A stretch of 64,000 nucleotides of DNA. Source: Cyprinodon diabolis (taxonomy: Eukaryota; Chordata; Actinopteri; Cyprinodontiformes; Cyprinodontidae). The notes below the pieces were generated by a model. That model worked only from the letters and a program-made list of their open reading frames with translations, ran no database searches and was not told the origin of the DNA. Where the stretch lies: positions 47,685,964-47,749,963 of the forward strand of contig CM060065.1 of the NCBI GenBank assembly GCA_030533445.1, given 5' to 3'. Position numbers and translations under genes: made by a program. Shown piece by piece: positions 53,050 through 64,000 of this stretch; positions within the stretch are counted from its first letter, which is position 1; each line of letters opens with the position of its first letter.

Positions 53050-55397
53050 GTAAGTTCGCTCTAGGCATGTTCAATTAGATCTTCTGTCCCCTCGCATCTC
53101 TGTGAAGAACTAACAGTTGTTTTTCTTTTCTTTTTGGATGATTATTTATTTCATTTGTCTCAGAGTGAAACCATGTGGGGGGGAGGGGGTCCTCTTACCT
53201 GCATGATTTCCAAGCTGCTCCTGATCACAGCTGCTCTGAGCATCACCGTTGTTCAAATGTTGCATGGTTTACGTTGTAATGCTGTCACACAGAAAAGGCT
53301 GAGAATCCCAGATGATGGCGTCTTTCTCCTCGTGACTCATTTGGAAGACTGATCCCAGGAACCACCTGCAGCAGGGCGCCTCATGAGGGAACCAGTGTGT
53401 GTTTGTGCATGGGTTGGCTCACCGTTGTGTTTGTCTTCCTTTTCCTGTGGTGTTTTTGGTATTTGTTTTTGGTTTTTTTGGGTTTTTTTCCAGGAAATGT
53501 TTGGTTTCCAGGACAACTATGCTGCATGTGGTCCGAGTGGGAGACGGTGGAACAGAGGGATGAAATGTGTATCTTTCTGCCGTTTTGTGTCTGTGCTGCT
53601 GTCATTGATGGTCCTTTCCTCTGCTCTGTGTGTAGATGTACAGAAGAAGAGGATTGTTTTCCAAGTGACTCTAAGTAATCACCCCCCTAATGCATGGAAG
53701 CTTCCTACATCCTGTGCAGAGGTAGTCAGGGAGGTGTCCCATTCAAGGACAGATCAGGGTTAGCATGGTCTGCTGCTGGAGGAAGTACATGAACCGTATT
53801 TTATTTCTAAGGTTGTAAAGTATGATGATATCCAGTCCCTATCAGGTCATAAAATGAAGAAAATATTTTAGTTTATTTAGTTTATAGATTCATAACATAC
53901 AGACTAATGTATATTTAAGCTGGTTATTTGTTGATTTTGGCAATTATACCTTTAGAATATCCCATCAGACCCATTAAAATTGGTTTTAAGTCCTGAGAAC
54001 ACTGCAGACCTATCCAGGCCATAATAGAAAGCTGAATGGAGCGAGGAAATATATATAAAAAAAAAGTCAAATGTATAACTGCAGTCCTGAAAGGCCTGTT
54101 AAAGAGTTTAGAGGAGATTCAGAAGGAGTCAGAGCTTAATGATCTACCAGCCACAGATGTCTGTAAGATGAGGGCTGCAGCTGTCACAGTCACACGGGGT
54201 TAATACCCAGAAACAAGATCAGAAAATCCAGGAAAAGGACAGAGTGGACTGAAGTGGAGCTCTGTGCTCTAAGGTCGTCTTTTTAGAACAAAAAGACAAA
54301 TCTGAGTTGTTCTGCTGGAGATCAGCTGAATAGTTTGTTGTTCTATCGATAACCATGTTTGATCCATTCAGACAAATAAAAATAAAAAAAGCTTTACAGC
54401 TGGAGGCTAGAGTAGCATAGCCCTAGATCACATAGAGTGTACTAACAGACTTCTTGTTTAATGCCTGTTTGATTTTGATTTGATTTATATTAATACATTT
54501 GTTTCGTATTCCAAAATTTGGTAAGTTGTAACTGCCATTTTGCAAAATTGTATTGTCACAGATGAAGCATTTGAGTTCAGGTGTCCTTCAATCATTTCCC
54601 AAGGACTCAATGCCAATTTTAAATGCATTCACTTGTATTGACTTACATTTATAATTTCTGACGCCTACGCATTCGTTATTGACAGTTATCTTAGCTCATA
54701 ACAGCTGATGCATGCTCCTCAGTAAACTCATCCACCTACTGATGCTCATCATGGAATCTGTTTGATCAATCTGTGTATAAATCATCCTATTGATTTATCT
54801 GGCATCTAGTTTTTCCAAATTCTAACACACTTATCCCGTTTGACTCATTGTAAAACCTGCTGAGGACACGTTGATTTCCTGAAATCCTAACCCTTAGAAA
54901 TAAGATTCAGTTTTTTTTTTTTTCCCATCGCTAAAACCTTCCAGTAGCAGAACCGCTAAGGAGGACGCGCACCTGATGACATCATCACCCTGTAGTGGCA
55001 GGTTCAGTTCTGCCAAATTTGTCGTTGAGGCCCTTCCTTGTGTTGCAAGGTTAAAAGATGAAAACTAATAACGGCAAACTTGACAGACAACACATCATTG
55101 CTCGTTTTGCATCTCTGATTGGACGCCCCTGAGTCCTGGATGATGCTTCTGAGCCGGCTGTTTGGGAAAAGCTTGCACGGCTTCCAAGGCTGGACATATT
55201 AAGTCATCAAAGTCCTCATATCCGCTGTTTTCCCTCCTCCCAGAAGAAATATATCTCAACATTTACAGTTTTAGTTTCATCTGCAGTTTTAGTGTGAGAG
55301 CACAAAGACAGAGGCGCGCTGTGAATGACTGGCTTGCGTTTGACCCGTTAAGGTCCAGCCCTGCTGCTGTTTGACCGCATGTTGGTTCGGTTTGCAG
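53050..55397. other. shank2 intron, nothing recognised
   Basis: Includes a GT-rich stretch at about 53395-53500 that yields overlapping open frames on both strands, judged spurious. Confidence 0.5.
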
Positions 55398-55510
55398 ATA
55401 AAGTTGAGGAGATGACGCACGCCCAGAAAAGCTCACCTGTGGACACAAAGATCGCCACCATCAAACCTCGTCCTTCCAGTCGCTGCTTGGTCACTCCTAC
55501 AGATATGAAT
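55398..55510 (+). CDS. shank2: shank2 exon between PDZ and proline-rich region
   Basis: Encodes DKVEEMTHAQKSSPVDTKIA then TIKPRPSSRCLVTPTDMN. The ATIKxRPSSRC block is a SHANK2 hallmark. Borders: TTTGCAG|ATAAAG and ATGAAT|GTAAGC; 113 nt, phase 1 in and phase 0 out. The first part (KVEEMTHAQKSS) is less conserved than the second. Confidence 0.95.
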
Positions 55511-55599
55511 GTAAGCAATTCAACTTTTTTAAGGTCCAAAATACAAAAAAATGTGTTGGATTTCAGTTATGTTTAAGGATGAGTGTTACAGGAGGTCCA

Positions 55600-55839
55600 A
55601 CAGAGAAACATTTTGCTTTTGAAGAAGAAATAAAGTGATTGTTCTTCATTTGAGGAGGTAAGTAAGGGAATTAGCAATTGGAATAAGATGATTTACATTC
55701 AAAATAAAAATTAAATCTGTATCATCTTATTTCAAGGGCAGACATGCTAATTCCACTTCATTTATCTGCTCAGATTAAGAGCAAATTTCATTATTTATGT
55801 AATTTTCACTTTTTTTAGATCAGTTTTTGCAGTGAAGAA
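55600..55839. mobile_element. Truncated CACTG-type MITE
   Basis: The right end GATCAGTTTTTGCAGTG and inner words TTTGAGGAGGTAAGTAAG, GCAATTGGAATAAG and TTATCTGCTCAGATTAAG fit the family; the left end is decayed. Confidence 0.6.
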
Positions 55840-57755
55840 ACAAATCATTTTAAAATCCCAATCCAGTCCACATTTATGATGCTTTGTTTCCAAGCAGCCA
55901 GACTTTTCAGTTAATCCATTCTTCATTAGTTTTTTCTGATCTGTTCTTGTACCAGCCCAGGAAAAACATTTTAAGTTTAAAGATTGAAGAGTGGATTAAA
56001 AAGAACAGCAGAACTTCTCCTCAGAAGATTAATGATATCTGAAAATGAAGGTTTTAAGCTGCAGGAGAAAAAGAATCCACAATATTTTTTATGACAAAAG
56101 TTCGGCCGAGATATTTTTGGGAATTGAGGCTTTAATCTCCTCTTTTTTAATGTCCTGCTTTGTATTGAAACATGATGCTAATTCATCCTGCAGGCCTGAA
56201 TGAATGAGCGAAAGCTAAAAACAAATGTCCAGTAGAGAAGTTTGACAGATTTGTGGCCAATTTCTAATCAGGAGTTTTTATAAAGCTTCCACCTGCACGT
56301 ATAGATTCAATCTGATTCATGTTTCAGTTAAAGAATCTGAAATTTGGGATCCAAATATTCATTTCCGTCATTCCTGCCATAAACAGAATGTTTATGTCTT
56401 AAACCTGTGCAGACAGACAGCACCTGCCTTAGCACAGCTCTCTGAGCCGGAATATTCTTGCTCTTCATTTAAATTCTGCTGATGTTAAAAATAGTTAAGA
56501 GCTTCTACACTGAAGAGTGTTGATGGGTCTGATTTCAGCAGTTAACTGTGGTGCAGTCAGTGACGGGGTAAAGGACGGTTCTTCCAAGACCAAGACTCAA
56601 TCTTTGGAACTAAACTCTCATTTTGGGGCATTTCTTATTTGCTAAAATAAAAACATAAATAGCCATTTATAGCAAAAAGTGAATTAGAAGAAGTGATTGT
56701 TAAACAAAACTGCTTGATAGTATTATATCGTCATGATAAAACTGAGAAGTTATTGAATGCAACCAAACACTGAAACACTGTGCATGTAAACTGTGCCGTC
56801 TGCTCACATGCACAGCAATAAATCAAACCAAACATTTATAATTTATATAACAGAGGAAAATAAACTAAACTAAATCATAAAACTAGTTCAAATTTATGTA
56901 GCCATCAGTTGGCCATCATGTCTAATAAAACCAGACCTTGTCCTTCTCTGATAATGAATTGTTGTTGGCGGTTAACATGTTGGCCTGTGCATTTTTCTTC
57001 CTTGTTTCTTTAGACCTCTTGTTCTACAAAGGAAAATAACATAAAGTTCCTCGTTTTTCCTATGGGTGCCAGGTGTATGCTCGATATGAGCTAGCTGCTA
57101 ATAGCTGCTGATGGATGGGAATGACATAAATACGCCCTTTAATGAAGGACCAGATGACATAATCTATTCTGGTGCTATTTCAGTACAGCAAGAATTCATT
57201 GTAATTAATAGTGAATGTTTTCTACCTGAGATGGCGGCATGCATCTCTGCTGACATTTCTTCCCTTATTTTTGATTTCATATCCTGTTCGCTTGTTTCGT
57301 GTGTTCTGAACATTTGCTATGTTCTACAAAGCTGCGGCATCACATTCTTAGACCAGGCCCCCTCATCCCTCACTGATTGAAATAAAAGACGCCCATTGAC
57401 TCTAGTCGCCTGCTAGGTCCTCACTGCTTCTTTGAATACAAGAATGCAGCAGATTTTAAAGTTGTAGGGAAATCATATTTAAATGTCAAATCATTCTGGC
57501 TTAAAAATTTAGATAAATGTACTCTTTATCAAACTATATTGTCCCAATATTTAGAAAATTTCTATAAAAAAAAAAAAATCCAGTCTTCCTTATCTTATGC
57601 AGGCCAGTTAGTTATATGTCAGCTTGTACACCTAAATTCAGCCAATCATATATCAACGGTCATCTGTCAATCTATTTTTCAGTCATAGCATCTTTATTCA
57701 TCTGTCGCAGCTAATATACGCAACGGTTGAAATAAGAATCATTACTGTCCCAGTG
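55840..57755. other. shank2 intron, nothing recognised
   Basis: AT-rich sequence. The 89-codon open frame at 57111-57380 has no family match and no splice context. Confidence 0.45.
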
Positions 57756-58007
57756 TTAGCGTGGATGGACGTCTGTGTCTTCGGCAGGCGTAGAGCTAAC
57801 AGAACTGGCAGCGCTGCGAGGCAAGGCCTCAAACATGTACGGCTGTAAGCCTTCTACACCAAACCAAGCTTCTGCCGCCCTGGCGTCCTCTTCCACAACA
57901 TCTTCGTCCCCGCTTTCCTCCTCTAAATAAAAAATGTATAACAGAGGGGACTCATCTACGACCTCCGACACTAAACTCTCCTCCTCCTGCATGTTTCCGC
58001 TGTCCAT
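57756..58007 (-). pseudogene. Acidic 83-codon open frame, probably transposon-derived
   Basis: Begins MDSGNMQEEESLVSEVVDES, continues with acidic stretches (EEESGDEDVVEEDARAAE) and has EGLQPYMFEALPRSA. A 'QPYxFEP'-like block after an acidic lead recalls the N-termini of repeat-linked fish proteins, some annotated as P2X7-like zinc-binding-domain proteins. That similarity is from memory and weak. The frame is antisense to shank2 within an intron and has no downstream partner exon. I would treat it as a fragment of an unidentified element. Confidence 0.35.
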
Positions 58008-58045
58008 AGCGTTCCTTGACAGTGTCGTTTCTAAGTCACCAATTT

Positions 58046-58094
58046 AGTGCTACTTGCTCCCAATGGAATTTCCCATTGGGAACCTACTAGCACT
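58046..58094. repeat. Two-step hairpin near the acidic frame
   Basis: AGTGCTA (58046-58052) pairs with TAGCACT (58088-58094), and CCCAATGG pairs with CCATTGGG around a small AATTT-type loop. The two stems are nested with a short bulge. It may mark the end of an unidentified element. Confidence 0.6.
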
Positions 58095-58408
58095 AAGTTT
58101 CTAACTGGTTAGCAGGATGCTTCCGACAAACCGACCACAATCAAAATGCTTGCATTCCTTCCACCACAACAATCCCACTCCCTTGATAATCGACAAATCA
58201 CATTCCCTTTACTCGTGCGAAGTCGGGCACCACTCGGGAGAATTCAACCGTTTCCCCACAACTTTAATGAGAAGCTAAAGAAATGTGGACTGGATTAGAA
58301 ATTTTAGTCTAGATTAACACCAGGATTAGATCCTTTTCTCTGGTTCTTGGAGGACTACAGAAAAGTCTGTATGTCTGTTTTTATCATAAACAACATTCTG
58401 ATTTTCAG

Positions 58409-58514
58409 TCCATGTATCACGACCGCCAGGGAGTAGCAGTGGTGCCGCCCACTGTGCCAGGAGCCTACCTGGGGATCCCAGAAAAGGGCACCATGAGGAA
58501 GCAGAAGTCTATAG
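58409..58514 (+). CDS. shank2: shank2 exon: SMYHDRQGVAVV segment
   Basis: Encodes SMYHDRQGVAVVPPTVPGAY then LGIPEKGTMRKQKSI. The xVYxRQGIAV...LGIPxGTMRxQKSI pattern is the expected SHANK2 segment before the proline-rich region. Borders: TTTTCAG|TCCATG and TCTATAG|GTAGGA; 106 nt, phase 0 in and phase 1 out. Confidence 0.95.
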
Positions 58515-60009
58515 GTAGGATTCCTGTGGAGTATGTGTGTGTGTGTGTGTGTGTTTGTGGGGGGGGTGAGTCCGGTGGCTTTTAGCTTGTCAGATGTTTC
58601 TGTCGGGGCTCAGAGGACAGTCTCCGTGTGCAATATTACAGCTAATTAAAGATAAATTGAAATGTTCCGGTCAGCAAAGTCTGCTTTCAGGCGGTAATAA
58701 TGGAGGTCATTAAGCGTATGCAGAGACTTGGCTGTCACTGCAAAGCTAGAGGAGCGTCATGAAGGCTGATGTTACTCATGGGTGCTCTGATTAGAAATGC
58801 AATCAGTGTTATTATTACAGGAAAGGATGAATGTTAAGGTAACATAACTATGCAGGGAATTTGTGTGTATTTCCATACTGATTGAATTAAATAAAAAGCT
58901 GCATGCAAAAGTTGAAGTAAAGGGAATTCAAAGTCAAAATCTTTTCCTGCTGTTGCTGTTTTTTTGTTCTGATTTGATGCAGAATGAGCAGCAGTGCATG
59001 GTTGGAAAGTGGAAGCAAAATAAGCATTTTATAACAAATAAAAAAGTAAACTGTGTGGAATGTATTTGGATTGTATTTCCTCTACTCTGATACACCTTAA
59101 TATGATCTAATCAAATAGTTGCTATCTAAATTATCTAGTCTGTAATTAGTCTTGGTTTGCATTGGAACAGTGAAAGCAAGCCACAGAAAACATGCAGTCA
59201 GATTGACCAGTGTAATGTTTCTGGACCTACATATAAAATGCTGGAAAACTAACCCTGGAAATTACACTAATAAGATCTGTGTAGGATCATTCGAATCCCA
59301 TATGATCCTACAACCGCTTCCACTCCACACCAAAACCTGAAGCTGAGGCTGCAGAAAAGGGGGAAATTCCATCAGTTATAAACAGAACCACCAACACACG
59401 CGGTAAAATCTCCAGCAGCAGTAGAGATTTGATTTTTCTTTCATATCTCCAAGAATGAAACTGTGTGCTTAAAAGCCTGATCACAGGCAGGAAACTGAAC
59501 CATTTTAAAGAAAGAAAAGGAAAAAAAAAGCTGCTGCTGTTTTCCAGATTTATCATCTGTCGTCAAAAGTTTCTGACCTTTCATTAATGCTCCAGTTATC
59601 GCCTCCTGCTGGCCAAGCATGTTTGTTTAAATTGATTTTTGAACAAGGATCCTTTTTTGTGAATCAGTCATTGGTCTGTTCCAGCAGGAGAAAAATTATT
59701 TGGTCTAATTTTAAGCCAAACCATGAACCTTTATAACCTTTTTTTTATCCTCCAAGCAATGATGAAGGTAGGAAATGTGAACTTCGCAGATTGCCTTTGT
59801 TTTTTAGCTTGTTGGTACTCAAACACATAGTCTGCAGTCTTATGTTGTCATAAAATTACTGAAAAATAACAATGTCTCCAAATAGCATAATCTGTTAAAT
59901 TGTTAAAAGGATCAATAAGGTTCCTTCAACAAGAATTTAAACTTATCTTTACGGGCAGAAATAAGAGTATGGCCTGATTTTTTTTTACTCTGTTCTCCAT
60001 TTCCTAAAG
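58515..60009. other. shank2 intron with GT microsatellite
   Basis: (GT)n at about 58532-58555 followed by a G run. The acceptor is TTTCCTAAAG at 60000-60009. No repeat family recognised otherwise. Confidence 0.55.
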
Positions 60010-62521
60010 GTACGTCGGAGGATGATAAACAGGGACTCCTAACGCCTCCCCTGCTCAAGTTCTCCCGCAGCCTCTCAATGCCCGACACCTCAGAGGATAT
60101 CCCTCCTCCCCCAGCGATTTCCCCGCCTTCACCACCTGCCTATAACTCAGTTGCTGGACCTACAGCAAAAAACTACGGCACCACTCGACCGAACTTCACC
60201 CAAAACTCACCAAACGCAGTGACCACCATCAGCCGGACCACGGATGTTGGCAGGTTACGCCGTGGATATTTCCGTCAGAGCTCGGAGCAGTTTGAGAGCA
60301 CACGTACTAGAGGGCGCGCACCCGTGCCTGAGAACCCTTACTCTGAGGTCGGCAATAAGACGCTTTATGTGCCAGCAAAACCAGCTAGAAGGAAGGGAAT
60401 GTTGGTAAAACAGCCTAATGTAGAGGACAGTCCAGAGAAAACATGCCACGTGCCATCCAGCCCTTCGGGTGCAGTTTCCATGCCCACAACACCTGTCGAA
60501 AGGACGTGCTCTTCTATCCCCATTCCCACCATCATTGTTAAAGAACCTTCAACCAGCAGCAGCGGCAAAAGCAGCCAGGGTAGCAGCATGGAGATTGAAC
60601 CCACTACCCCAGAACATCCCCCTCTAACATCCACCATTGGGGGAAGTGGAGGTTTGCGTCCTGAAGACCCGATGTCTCTTAGCAACCCCTTTGCAGTAGC
60701 TATCGCTGGAGCTGTGAGGGACCGTGAAAAGAGACTTGAGGCGAAAAAGAACTCGATTGCCTTCCAGTCAATAGACATAGGGGATGATGAAATGAGCAGC
60801 CCCGCACCAACTCCTCGTCTTCGCCAATCCAAATCCATTGATGAGGGCATGTTCAGCAGTGATGAACGCCTACGAAGGATATTAGCTCCCCCTTCTACAG
60901 TCCAACTTGGACCCCCAGTAGGTGGTGGTAGTGGAAATATGACAGATTTCAACACACCAGAGCCTACAGTGGTTCGGGAGCCTCTGAACACCAGAACAGG
61001 CCAGTGTCCCAATCTGGACAGTCCAGTAAGTCTCCCAGCCACTCCTCCTAAGAGCCATTACAAGGCTAATGGAACCTACCTCCATCCTGTCACTGGTAAA
61101 CCCTTGGACCCTAACTCTCCTCTAGCTTTGGCGTTAGCAGCTCGTGACCGAGCCATGAAGGAGCAACAGAACCATCCTCAGAATCAGCCAACAAATCCCC
61201 CTCAGGTTCAGCAAACACCCAAACATGAAGCCCAGTCCCTGCCACTTCAGCAGAGCCACAAACCAGACCTCAACCAACCGCTTTTTATTGACACCAAATT
61301 GCGTTCTGGGATCGAGACCAGCTTTGCAGCAATCTCCACGGCAACCATGGGACGGCCAGGCAGAGGTGGGCTCCGGCGACAGATGACTGAGCAGAAGTAT
61401 GAATCCGATGGAGCGCGGGAACAGCGGCCGCATCAGACAGTTGAGGAGCGAAAAAGCGCGCCCGCCAATGTGGCAGAGGCGTCGCAACCCAAGTCAACTG
61501 GGCTGTTGATGGTCCACACAAGCCCTGACACACCAAACAACAAAGTCAATAACCAGGAGGTAGAGGTGCAGGAGAGCAACCGTCCTTCTGAGTTGAAGGA
61601 CCCCAACCAGCCTGATCATCACATTGCTCCAACAATCTCCGCCAATCCTCGACAAGCCGCCTCAAGGAGAAGAAGTGTTCCTCTAGGAGAATCTTTAGAA
61701 GAACCAGTAAAACTGCCATTCCGTATCCCCCCTCCACCACTAGCATCAGTCGACATAGATGAGGACTTTGAGTTCTCAGAGCCTCTTCCCCCACCACTTG
61801 AGTTTGCAAACAGTATTGACATTCCTGATGACCAGGCCAGTGCCATTGCAGAGATGATTCAGCAGCAGAGACGAAACGGAGGACATCCTTTACCACCTTA
61901 CCATCCCCACGCCCCTCCATCTGTCAGTGATCACCACAAGCGTGTGCTTAACAGCATGCCCCCTTCGTACCACCCAGCTCCACCAGAACCAGAATCAGGG
62001 GTGGCGGATTCTGGCATTGAAGAGGTTGACAGCCGCAGCAGTGGAGATCCTCATCACATGGAAACCACCAGCACTGTTTCCAGCATCTCCACCCTATCTT
62101 CAGAAGGAGGCTTCTGCGACAGTGCTTTGGAGAGCCTCTACACCACTGCAGATGGACACGCCTTTTTAGTGGACCGGCCGCCTGTCCCACCCAAACCCAA
62201 GGGAAAGTCTGTTATCAATAGAACTGCGCTTTATCATGACGCTCTCATTGAAGAGCCCCCTGAGTCTTATGGGTCACCGCCTCAAGCGCCTCCTCCTCCC
62301 CCATCTTCTTCTGAGCCTCCTAGGACTCCTTCGCAAAGGACATCCAAACTGTGGGGAGATCAGCCCCCCGAGCTACGCAGTCCTCCATCCACGCCAGACT
62401 CCAAGAACAACGTGATTACTGAGCTCAGCTCTATCCTGCAGCATATTAATCGCGACAGGCCCACCAAGCCAGGAGAGGCCCTCGACTCCCCCACGGCCAC
62501 CCGAGGGGGCTTAACATCCAG
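60010..62521 (+). CDS. shank2: shank2 large exon: proline-rich region with Homer and cortactin motifs
   Basis: A 2512-nt exon, phase 1 in and phase 2 out. It opens with GTSEDDKQGLLTPPLLKFSR then SLSMPDTSEDIPPPP, a SHANK2 signature. Conserved blocks follow: NPYSEVG, VPAKPARRKGMLVKQ, IPIPTIIVKEPSTSSSGKSS, FAVAIAGAVRDREKRLEAKK, YLHPVTGKPLDPNSPLALAL, FRIPPPPLASVDIDEDFEF and PPPLEFANSIDIPDD. PPLEF is a Homer EVH1-type motif. RPPVPPKPK is the SH3 target recognised by cortactin. VADSGIEEVDSRSS and RTSKLWGD are also family blocks. A Gln/Asn/Pro-rich insert around EQQNHPQNQPTNPPQ looks fish-specific. The protein scaffolds Homer, cortactin and SAPAP at excitatory synapses. The exon ends in ACATCCAG|GTATGT, and the frame closes only by read-through into the intron; the SAM-domain exons lie beyond the window. 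Confidence 0.97.
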
Positions 62522-63070
62522 GTATGTCAGGCTATCTTTCTTTTTTCAATCTGATATATTCTACCCAGATGATCAGACTGAATGATTTTCACTGTTCTCA
62601 ATAATGGTTCCATTAGGAATTTCCAGAGGCTTTTAGCTATCATTTGAGTGATCAGGTTTTTTTTTTTTTGAAAGTTTGTGCTACTTATTAACATGTAATC
62701 TGAGGTTGATGGTGGTAACTTTCTGCACTGAAATTCTGGTAAAAAAACATTGGGTTGAAGTAATGAACTCTTCCTGGATTTGGGATCATCTTAGCCAAGA
62801 TGCTGTTTCCATGGGATGGGCAGGAATTATTCAGCTTTCATCTAAGCTGAAAATGTAGATGCTCCAATCAATCACAATCCATCCATTGGTTGGTTCAAGG
62901 TGTCTTTTTTCGGACAGATTTAATTAGGAAGTCTTATATTTTCCTCGAAGTTTTCCTATTTATGCTTTACCTAAATATATCTCCATTAATTTTTCATACC
63001 ACCATTTATGAGCAACAATTAAGAAAACCTAGGCAATGAGTTAAAAGTTGAAATCAGAGAATAGGGTTTG
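62522..63070. other. shank2 intron, nothing recognised
   Basis: Donor GTATGT at 62522, then ordinary intron sequence. Confidence 0.55.
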
Positions 63071-63071
63071 G

Positions 63072-63720
63072 ATGAAGCACTTTGATGAAAAGGGGTTCCT
63101 ATGTCCTCCAGCAGTCTAAGCCTATAGCAGCAAAGCTATAGAGATAGCTCAGGATAACCTGAGCCACCTTACTGAAAACATTATCAAAAAGCCTAATCTT
63201 AGTAGCAGGCATGGAGTCTGCCCTTACAGAGTAAAACTGTTTGTTGGTTTGTCATTATCGGATGAAACCTGGATATTTCAGGCTTTATATGTGAGAAGGA
63301 GGATTTTTTTATTCTATTCTGGATTTAACAGGCAGCCAATGAGGAGAAGCTAGAATAGGAGAGATATGATCTCTCTTTTCTAAGTTACATCAGAACTCTG
63401 GCTGCAGCATTTTGGATCAGCTGAAGGCTTTTAACTACAGTTTATGGACTTGCTGATAGTAAAGAATTACAATAGTCCTGCCTGGTAGTAACAAATACAT
63501 GGACTAGTTTCTCAGGATCACCTGAAAAGGATATTTCTAATTTTTGCAATATTATTATTGCAATATTTTATTGCAATATAAAATTCTAGAAACCTCTTTG
63601 ATATGGGATTTAAATGACAGGTCCTGATCAAAAATAACACCAAGATTTTCACTTTATTATCTAAGATCAGTTTAATCCCATCCAGATGACGTGACTGACT
63701 AAAGTTAACAGAGAATACAT
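63072..63720 (-). mobile_element. Decayed L2 fragment
   Basis: The words GGGGTTCCTATGTCCTCCAG, AGCAGTCTAAGCCTATAGCA, GAGATATGATCTCTCTTTTC and AATGACAGGTCCTGATCAAA follow the order of the L2 copies at 40690-41400 and 43750-44390. Several indels have accumulated. The fragment covers the 3' UTR start and the reverse-transcriptase C-terminus, minus strand. Confidence 0.85.
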
Positions 63721-64000
63721 ATTGATCAGGATCACAAGAAAATCTGTCTTGGTTATGACCATTTAAAGATGTCTCTTGTTTGGAAAAACGTTTCACATTC
63801 TCTGCTCCCATTTTTTCACAACTCTCATCGAATCTTCGGCAGTCTGGTGTCTCCTCTATGGTCTGTGATCTTAAAGCTAATTCTGCAGCATATTTAAAAA
63901 AACATCCAGTATGCAATAGTTTTGATGAATGTTATAACGATTTCACTCTTGACTAATAAATGTTAATAAGTGTAATGTCCTCTTCAAATGGTCATAATGG

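Noticed and set aside
53383..53763. 126-codon plus-strand frame in the intron after the 24-nt microexon
   Set aside because: Low-complexity GT-rich sequence with overlapping frames on both strands; no similarity to SHANK or any other protein I know.
57111..57380. 89-codon plus-strand frame between shank2 exons
   Set aside because: No splice acceptor and donor in a matching phase and no homology to SHANK sequence.
60365..61042. 225-codon antisense frame inside the large shank2 exon
   Set aside because: Shadow of a proline/serine-rich coding exon; the sense strand has a clear SHANK2 match.

Overview
The window reads as vertebrate, specifically ray-finned fish, genomic DNA. It has long AT-rich introns and no operon structure. 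The transposable elements are the usual teleost mix: L2-type and L1-ORF1-type LINEs, a Bel-Pao LTR element, Tc1/mariner, hAT, a TTAA-flanked palindromic element and several MITE families. I cannot name the species; a percomorph-type fish is a guess from the element mix.

The only host gene I can support is on the + strand from 44439 to the right edge: the middle of a SHANK-family postsynaptic scaffold gene, best matched to shank2. Seven coding exons keep one continuous reading frame with GT/AG borders: 44439-44574 (end of the PDZ domain), 49141-49221, a 9-nt microexon 49339-49347, a 24-nt microexon 53026-53049, 55398-55510, 58409-58514 and the large proline-rich exon 60010-62521. Together they give 2981 nt. 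The ankyrin/SH3/first PDZ exons and the SAM domain lie outside the window or were not found. Bases 1-44438 are therefore probably one or more upstream introns.

The intronic part is a dense, nested transposon landscape. Left to right: a helicase-fragment DNA element (18-550) whose sister copy sits at 50066-50626 in the opposite orientation; CACTG-type MITEs (2923-3501, 8301-8592, 28158-29233, about 55600-55839); a 'TAGGG(G/A)TGCACGATAT' element (5744-6466); a hAT MITE (10098-~11081) interrupted by a second MITE (10303-10931), with the uninterrupted relative at 13928-14251; a 19-bp minisatellite (12811-13306); a (TA)n tract; an L2 fragment (14303-14920); an element with a 9-bp target duplication (16351-16866); a long LINE on the minus strand (about 16930-23285) whose 5' UTR holds a hAT with a BED-finger exon (21544-23159); a Tc1 element (23422-24642); another hAT (26617-27130); a Bel-Pao LTR retrotransposon (32218-39401); L2 copies (about 39655-44392) that end 46 nt before a shank2 splice acceptor; a 60/63-bp minisatellite grown out of a LINE reverse-transcriptase segment (45665-47510); and a 912-bp palindrome (48126-49037).

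The elements do not form a pathway. What links them is position: they sit in the introns of one neuronal scaffold gene, several are nested, and the window itself supplies empty sites, target-site duplications and sister copies that fix the boundaries of many of them. All coding capacity outside shank2 belongs to mobile elements, mostly broken by stops or frameshifts. I saw no tRNA, rRNA, CRISPR or operon-type features.
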